In this document: in pieces, positions 24,152 through 27,430 of the stretch
Layout: every line of letters begins with the position of its first letter
How positions within the stretch are numbered: the first letter of the stretch is position 1
DNA from: an uncultured Corynebacterium sp.
Lineage (GTDB): Bacteria > Actinomycetota > Actinomycetes > Mycobacteriales > Mycobacteriaceae
NCBI GenBank assembly: GCA_946223355.1
Contig: CAMIPB010000029.1
Location: forward strand, 1 to 27,430
Length of the DNA stretch: 27,430 nucleotides
Reading direction: 5' to 3'
The notes under the pieces: model-generated
Seen by the model: the letters and a program-made list of their open reading frames with translations, nothing else
Database searches by the model: none
What the model was told of the DNA's origin: nothing
Program-made: the position numbers and the translations under genes

Positions 24152-24730
24152 TTATTCATCGGAGGAAATTACTTCTCCATCGATGATATCGCCCTTGTTC
24201 TCATTTGGGGTATTCGGGTTAGAAGCATCGGAGTTCTTGGAGTTCTTCAGGTCCTCGGCTTTCTGCTGTGCAGTGCCCTTAGCCTGCTCTGCCTTCTGCT
24301 TGGCAGTCACCTTTGCTTCCTCGGCTTTCTGCTGTGCAGTGCCCTTAGCCTCGCTAAAGGAAGCAGCCACGCCTTGCTTGGTCTCAGTAAAAGCGGTGGA
24401 GAACTTCTCCTTAGCCTCAGTAAACGCAGGGGTCTGCTTGGTGCCATCTGCTGCACGTTTAACGGAACCAGCAACATCACGAACCAATTCAGTTGTACGC
24501 TCTACAAAGTTGCCGGTGGATTCATTGGACGTGCCAGAATAAGCAGCCGCCGGCGTAGTCGCTTTACGATCCTCCTGGAAACGGGTAGCAAACTCATCGA
24601 TAACATCACGCGCGCTAATCCCCGCCTGCTTCAAAGACTCAGCAGGAGCCTTAAGATTATCCGCGATGGACTTCTTCTCAAAGGGGTTCCCGCCGAAGTT
24701 GTTATTCTGCTCGAAGTTGTTGTTTTCCAT
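24152..24730 (-). CDS. Hydrophilic Lys/Ala/Glu repeat protein (LEA/histone H1-like tail)
   Basis: 192 residues from ATG 24730, with AAAGGAA about eight bases upstream. The N terminus is Asn-rich (MENNNFEQNNNFGGNPFEKK). The middle contains SLKQAGISARDVIDEFATRF, a conserved corynebacterial block. Residues about 120-165 are 11-residue repeats (AKGTAQQKAEE, AKVTAKQKAEQ, AKGTAQQKAED), giving an amphipathic helix like LEA or histone H1-like proteins. At the DNA level a 33-bp stretch is exactly duplicated (24253-24285 and 24319-24351, offset 66 bp). The acidic end is GDIIDGEVISSDE. There is no signal peptide. I think NCBI calls this family CGLAU_01105, but I am not certain. Function unknown; stress or DNA association is only inference. 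Confidence 0.8.
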   Translation of the reverse strand: MENNNFEQNNNFGGNPFEKKSIADNLKAPAESLKQAGISARDVIDEFATRFQEDRKATTPAAAYSGTSNESTGNFVERTTELVRDVAGSVKRAADGTKQTPAFTEAKEKFSTAFTETKQGVAASFSEAKGTAQQKAEEAKVTAKQKAEQAKGTAQQKAEDLKNSKNSDASNPNTPNENKGDIIDGEVISSDE

Positions 24731-24809
24731 GATGGTGTTCCTTTCGTTACGTTTCGTCTAATCAAGGCGAGTTGGTAAAAACCGCCTCGAGACCCAAACT
24801 TACCGAAAG

Positions 24810-26093
24810 TTAGAACAGCAAGTCCGCGACTGAGTAGATAACGAGACCAGCTAACGCACCTACGATTGTTCCGTTGAGACGGATAAACTGCAGGTCTTTA
24901 CCCACCATCAACTCGATCTTCTCGCTAGTTTCCTCAGCATCCCAGCGCTCGATTGTTTCCGAAATGATATCAGTGACATCGCCGGCATAGTTGTCTGCAA
25001 TGAACGCAACGACCTTCATGATGCGCGATTCTAAACTCGCCCGCAGGTGTTCATCGGTGCGCAGATTGTGCCCCCACTCTAGGCATAGCTCCTCGATCTT
25101 GCGGCGCATAAAGGATTCCTCATCCTCTGCTGCTCCGGCAATTGATGCCTGCGCAGTCTTCCATATTCCATGTGCTGCCCCCTGGACCTGAGTAGAGCCC
25201 ATGAGATCCGCCTTGAGAGACTCAATGCGGTCCACCATTGCCGGGTCGTGCTGCAAGTCATGAGCGAACTGCACGAGGTTACGGCGGATTGATTGGCGTG
25301 CTTCGTGGTTTTTATCCGTGTACACCTCACGTGACCAACCAACGAGTTCCGCATACACCTTCTCGCCGACGAGGGTGCGGGCGAAACGGGGCGCCCAGCC
25401 GGGCATGCGTTCGTCGATAAGCTCAACAACAGTGTCCTCCATGGTGAGAACCTTGCGGTAGCCCCACTCGATGAGGTCATCCACCACCGGGTCCACTTTG
25501 CCGTCATTGATAAGGCTTTCCAGCACGCGACCGGCGGGTGGAGCCCAGTTGGGCTCCGCAAATTTATCAATGAGCTGAGATTTGATGAATGTCTCGGCGG
25601 TCTCGTCATCCAATGCGCGCACAGCATTCGCTGTAAAACGGCCTGCCTCGCGGCTCACAATCTGTGCATTCTCCGGCTCAGAAATCCACGCTGCAATCTT
25701 TTCCGGCACATTCGCTGCGGCAACCTTTTCAGTGATGAGTTGTGCATTGAGGAAGTTTTCCCCGACAAACTCACTCAGCGCCTGGCCGACTTGGTCTTTC
25801 TTCTTGGGAACTAGTGCTGTATGCGGGATGGGAATGCCCAGCGGATGCTTGAACAGCGCGGTGACCGCGAACCAGTCAGCTAAACCGCCTACCATTCCAG
25901 CCTCAGCAGCCGCGCGTACATAACCAATCCAATTAGGAGCATCTGGGTGTGTGGATTGGTACCAAGCGCAAACAAAGAATATGACCGCCGCAATTCCCAG
26001 CAGCGCTGTCACAAAAATCTTATGGCGACGTAAGGTAGCCCGACGCTGTGCCTCAGTTTCCGGCGATGGCCCCGGGACCGAATAGGACGACAC
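24810..26093 (-). CDS. DUF445 family membrane protein
   Basis: 427 residues. GTG 26093 is preceded by AGGGGAG at about ten bases. An N-terminal transmembrane segment (about 27-47) is followed by the family's conserved GGLADWFAVTALFKHPLGIPIPHTALVPKKK (near residues 69-99), a long alpha-helical, charged middle part, and a C-terminal hydrophobic segment (IRLNGTIVGALAGLVIYSVA). DUF445 proteins are widespread inner-membrane proteins with a large helical domain; their function is not established. It is separated from the repeat-rich protein gene by 79 bp, with a weak stem (AGGCG/CGCCT) in the gap. The stretch 26094-26160 holds its probable promoter. Confidence 0.92.
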   Translation of the reverse strand: MSSYSVPGPSPETEAQRRATLRRHKIFVTALLGIAAVIFFVCAWYQSTHPDAPNWIGYVRAAAEAGMVGGLADWFAVTALFKHPLGIPIPHTALVPKKKDQVGQALSEFVGENFLNAQLITEKVAAANVPEKIAAWISEPENAQIVSREAGRFTANAVRALDDETAETFIKSQLIDKFAEPNWAPPAGRVLESLINDGKVDPVVDDLIEWGYRKVLTMEDTVVELIDERMPGWAPRFARTLVGEKVYAELVGWSREVYTDKNHEARQSIRRNLVQFAHDLQHDPAMVDRIESLKADLMGSTQVQGAAHGIWKTAQASIAGAAEDEESFMRRKIEELCLEWGHNLRTDEHLRASLESRIMKVVAFIADNYAGDVTDIISETIERWDAEETSEKIELMVGKDLQFIRLNGTIVGALAGLVIYSVADLLF

Positions 26094-26160
26094 GGTTCTT
26101 ACACTCCCCTTGTTGAATAACAGATCTCAGCAAGCTTACCTGGCAGAGAAACCTTGGGTG

Positions 26161-26217
26161 AAAAACGAAAAGGCTTTGCCCCTGGCCAAGGATAACCTTG
26201 ACTGAGGGCAAAGCCTT
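26161..26217 (-). terminator. Rho-independent terminator of the sdhB end of the operon
   Basis: AAGGCTTTGCCC (26170-26181) pairs perfectly with GGGCAAAGCCTT (26206-26217), with a small inner stem CAAGG/CCTTG (26187-26200). On the minus strand the stem is followed by TTTTCGTTTTT, the expected U tract. It lies 19 bp after the stop codon of the small membrane protein gene that follows sdhB. Confidence 0.88.
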
Positions 26218-26236
26218 CAAAGTTAGCGAGAAGACG

Positions 26237-26608
26237 CTAGTTCACGCGACCAGTCTCTTTACGGTACTGGCGGTAGTACTTGCGGCCAGAGTGAATCATG
26301 CCAAAGCCGACAACCAAGCAGACAACGCCAACAATTGCTCCGGGGATGATATACCACATTGGATCAGCACCAATAGTGCCGTCGCCCCACAGTATGACAC
26401 CGATACCCCAGATAAGTGCGCCGAAGCCGGGCAAGGAACCTAGAACAATGCCCATGCCGGCCCACGTGGAGGTGCGGATGAGGGAGGAATGCGGTGCGTG
26501 AAGAGAAACAGGATCGTAGCCGTCAATGTAGCCATCCTGAATCTTTGCTTCGTATGCAGGGTGAGTCTCAGACGCGAAGTCTGCTACAGCCGTGGAGTGG
26601 TCGCTCAT
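26237..26608 (-). CDS. Small membrane protein downstream of sdhB, hypothetical
   Basis: 123 residues from ATG 26608. The N-terminal 45 residues are hydrophilic. Two hydrophobic segments follow (about 49-73 and 84-104), then a basic tail (SGRKYYRQYRKETGRVN), suggesting cytoplasmic termini. It starts 47 bp after sdhB and is followed by the terminator at 26161-26217, so it is very likely co-transcribed with sdhB. As I recall, corynebacteria carry a similar unnamed membrane protein after sdhCAB. Whether it assists the succinate dehydrogenase complex is unknown. No known domain recognised. Confidence 0.8.
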   Translation of the reverse strand: MSDHSTAVADFASETHPAYEAKIQDGYIDGYDPVSLHAPHSSLIRTSTWAGMGIVLGSLPGFGALIWGIGVILWGDGTIGADPMWYIIPGAIVGVVCLVVGFGMIHSGRKYYRQYRKETGRVN

Positions 26609-26655
26609 TTGAATGAACTCGCTTTCGTCTCTTTTTCCTAGAGTCTTACTATACT

Positions 26656-27405
26656 CTAGTCGTCTTTAGCGCGGAAAGCCGCACGTGCACGTTCGCGGGT
26701 AACTGCAGACACCGCAGTGAGTGGAACGCCTGCAGGGCAGACATCCGCACACTCGCCGTACAACGAGCAGTGGCCGAAGTTGGTCTCAAGATCATCAACC
26801 ATCTTACGAGCACGGCGTCCACGCTCCTCCTTGCCCAAAGGCATGAGGGAAAGGTGAACCAGCTTCGCACCGGTAAACAGGTGAGCCGCACCGTTAGGGC
26901 AAGCCGCAACACATGCACCACAACCAATGCAGGCTGCGTGATCAAGTGCGTACTCTGCAGTCTCGTGGTTTAGGGGCATATGGTCAGCGTCTGGCGCGTT
27001 ACCAGCGTTGATGGACACAAAGCCGCCCTCTTCCATGACGTGGTCCAGCGCGGCACGGTCAACCAGCATGTCCTTGATAACTGGGTAAGCAGCGGAGCGG
27101 AAAGGCTCGAGCTTAATCGTGTCACCATCGGTGAACTGGGTGAGGCGCTGCTGGCATGCAGGAGTGTTCTGGCCAGGACCATGTGGACGACCGTTAACGG
27201 TCAAACCACAGGTACCGCAAATGCCCTCGCGGCAGTCAGAAGCGAAAACGAAAGGCTCTTCGCCAGCTTCAATCTTTAGCTCATTAACGTGGTCGAGCAG
27301 CTCCAGGATAGACATCTGCGCAACGGCATCATCTACCTGAACGGTTTCAAACTTGCCCTCTTGGGTCGGTCCGGCCTGACGCCAGATCTCAAGTGTCAGT
27401 TTCAT
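26656..27405 (-). CDS. sdhB: Succinate dehydrogenase iron-sulfur subunit
   Basis: 249 residues from ATG 27405, with AAGGAA about nine bases upstream. It carries electrons from the FAD of SdhA to menaquinone at the membrane subunit in the citric acid cycle and respiratory chain. The [2Fe-2S] ligands are C58, C63, C66 (CREGICGTCG) and C84. The ferredoxin-like C-terminal half has C159, C162, C165, C169 (CIGCGACVAACP) and C213, C219, C223 (CSLYGECADVCP), enough for the [4Fe-4S] and [3Fe-4S] clusters. All expected cysteines are present. Length and start motif (MKLTLEIWRQ) match the actinobacterial SdhB/FrdB type used with a menaquinone-linked complex. The window ends 25 bp upstream of its start; the last bases could be the end of sdhA, with a TGA at 27427-27425 on the minus strand, but that is too short to prove. 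Confidence 0.97.
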   Translation of the reverse strand: MKLTLEIWRQAGPTQEGKFETVQVDDAVAQMSILELLDHVNELKIEAGEEPFVFASDCREGICGTCGLTVNGRPHGPGQNTPACQQRLTQFTDGDTIKLEPFRSAAYPVIKDMLVDRAALDHVMEEGGFVSINAGNAPDADHMPLNHETAEYALDHAACIGCGACVAACPNGAAHLFTGAKLVHLSLMPLGKEERGRRARKMVDDLETNFGHCSLYGECADVCPAGVPLTAVSAVTRERARAAFRAKDD

Positions 27406-27430
27406 TACTTGTAGTTCCTTGTCATCAGCG

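Overview
The window looks like the chromosome of a Corynebacterium. It has a giant single-chain type I fatty acid synthase, which in bacteria is found mainly in mycolate-forming Actinobacteria. It also has actinobacterial families (DUF2505, DUF2516, DUF1707, LmeA-like DUF2993) and a right-hand block (murB ... DeoC-like, DUF2516, sdhB) that, as far as I recall, resembles the corynebacterial murB-sdhB neighbourhood. Coding DNA is moderately GC-rich.

Layout. (1) Positions 1-2009 are an eroded accessory patch: a frameshifted serine recombinase, a small membrane protein gene, a terminus resembling IS3-family ends, and a trypsin-like protease pseudogene with an in-frame amber stop. (2) Positions 2068-5663 hold two tandem fadD paralogues. 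(3) Positions 5664-7317 hold a DUF559 nuclease-like gene on the minus strand, bracketed by two near-identical 64-bp repeats able to fold into nested hairpins; each repeat is followed by a short tandem repeat. (4) Positions 7318-16452 are fas, then a strong terminator, a 27-bp tandem array of hairpin-forming units and a long perfect inverted repeat. (5) Positions 16826-18558 hold a DUF1707 membrane protein, probably leaderless, and what seems to be the scar of a two-gene helicase-nuclease locus reduced by internal deletion. (6) Positions 18595-19854 are an AAA/DUF4143 ATPase with twin palindromes over its promoter and start. (7) Positions 19937-27405 are conserved housekeeping and envelope genes: murB, DUF2505, a methyltransferase-like protein, DUF2993, a DeoC-like protein, DUF2516, a repeat-rich hydrophilic protein, DUF445, a small membrane protein and sdhB.

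How the genes fit together. FadD proteins activate free fatty acids to acyl-CoA/acyl-AMP while FAS-I makes acyl-CoA de novo, so the left half is a lipid-supply cluster. The minus-strand genes at the right end appear to be the tail of the succinate dehydrogenase operon (sdhB plus a small membrane protein, closed by a clear terminator). Further downstream on that strand come DUF445, the repeat-rich protein, DUF2516 and the DeoC-like gene; the last two overlap.

I found no convincing new multi-gene system. The most interesting unexplained signals are the paired structured repeats around the DUF559 gene, the twin operators of the DUF4143 ATPase, the terminator-like 27-bp array behind fas, and the helicase-nuclease deletion scar. 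No tRNA, rRNA or CRISPR array was seen.
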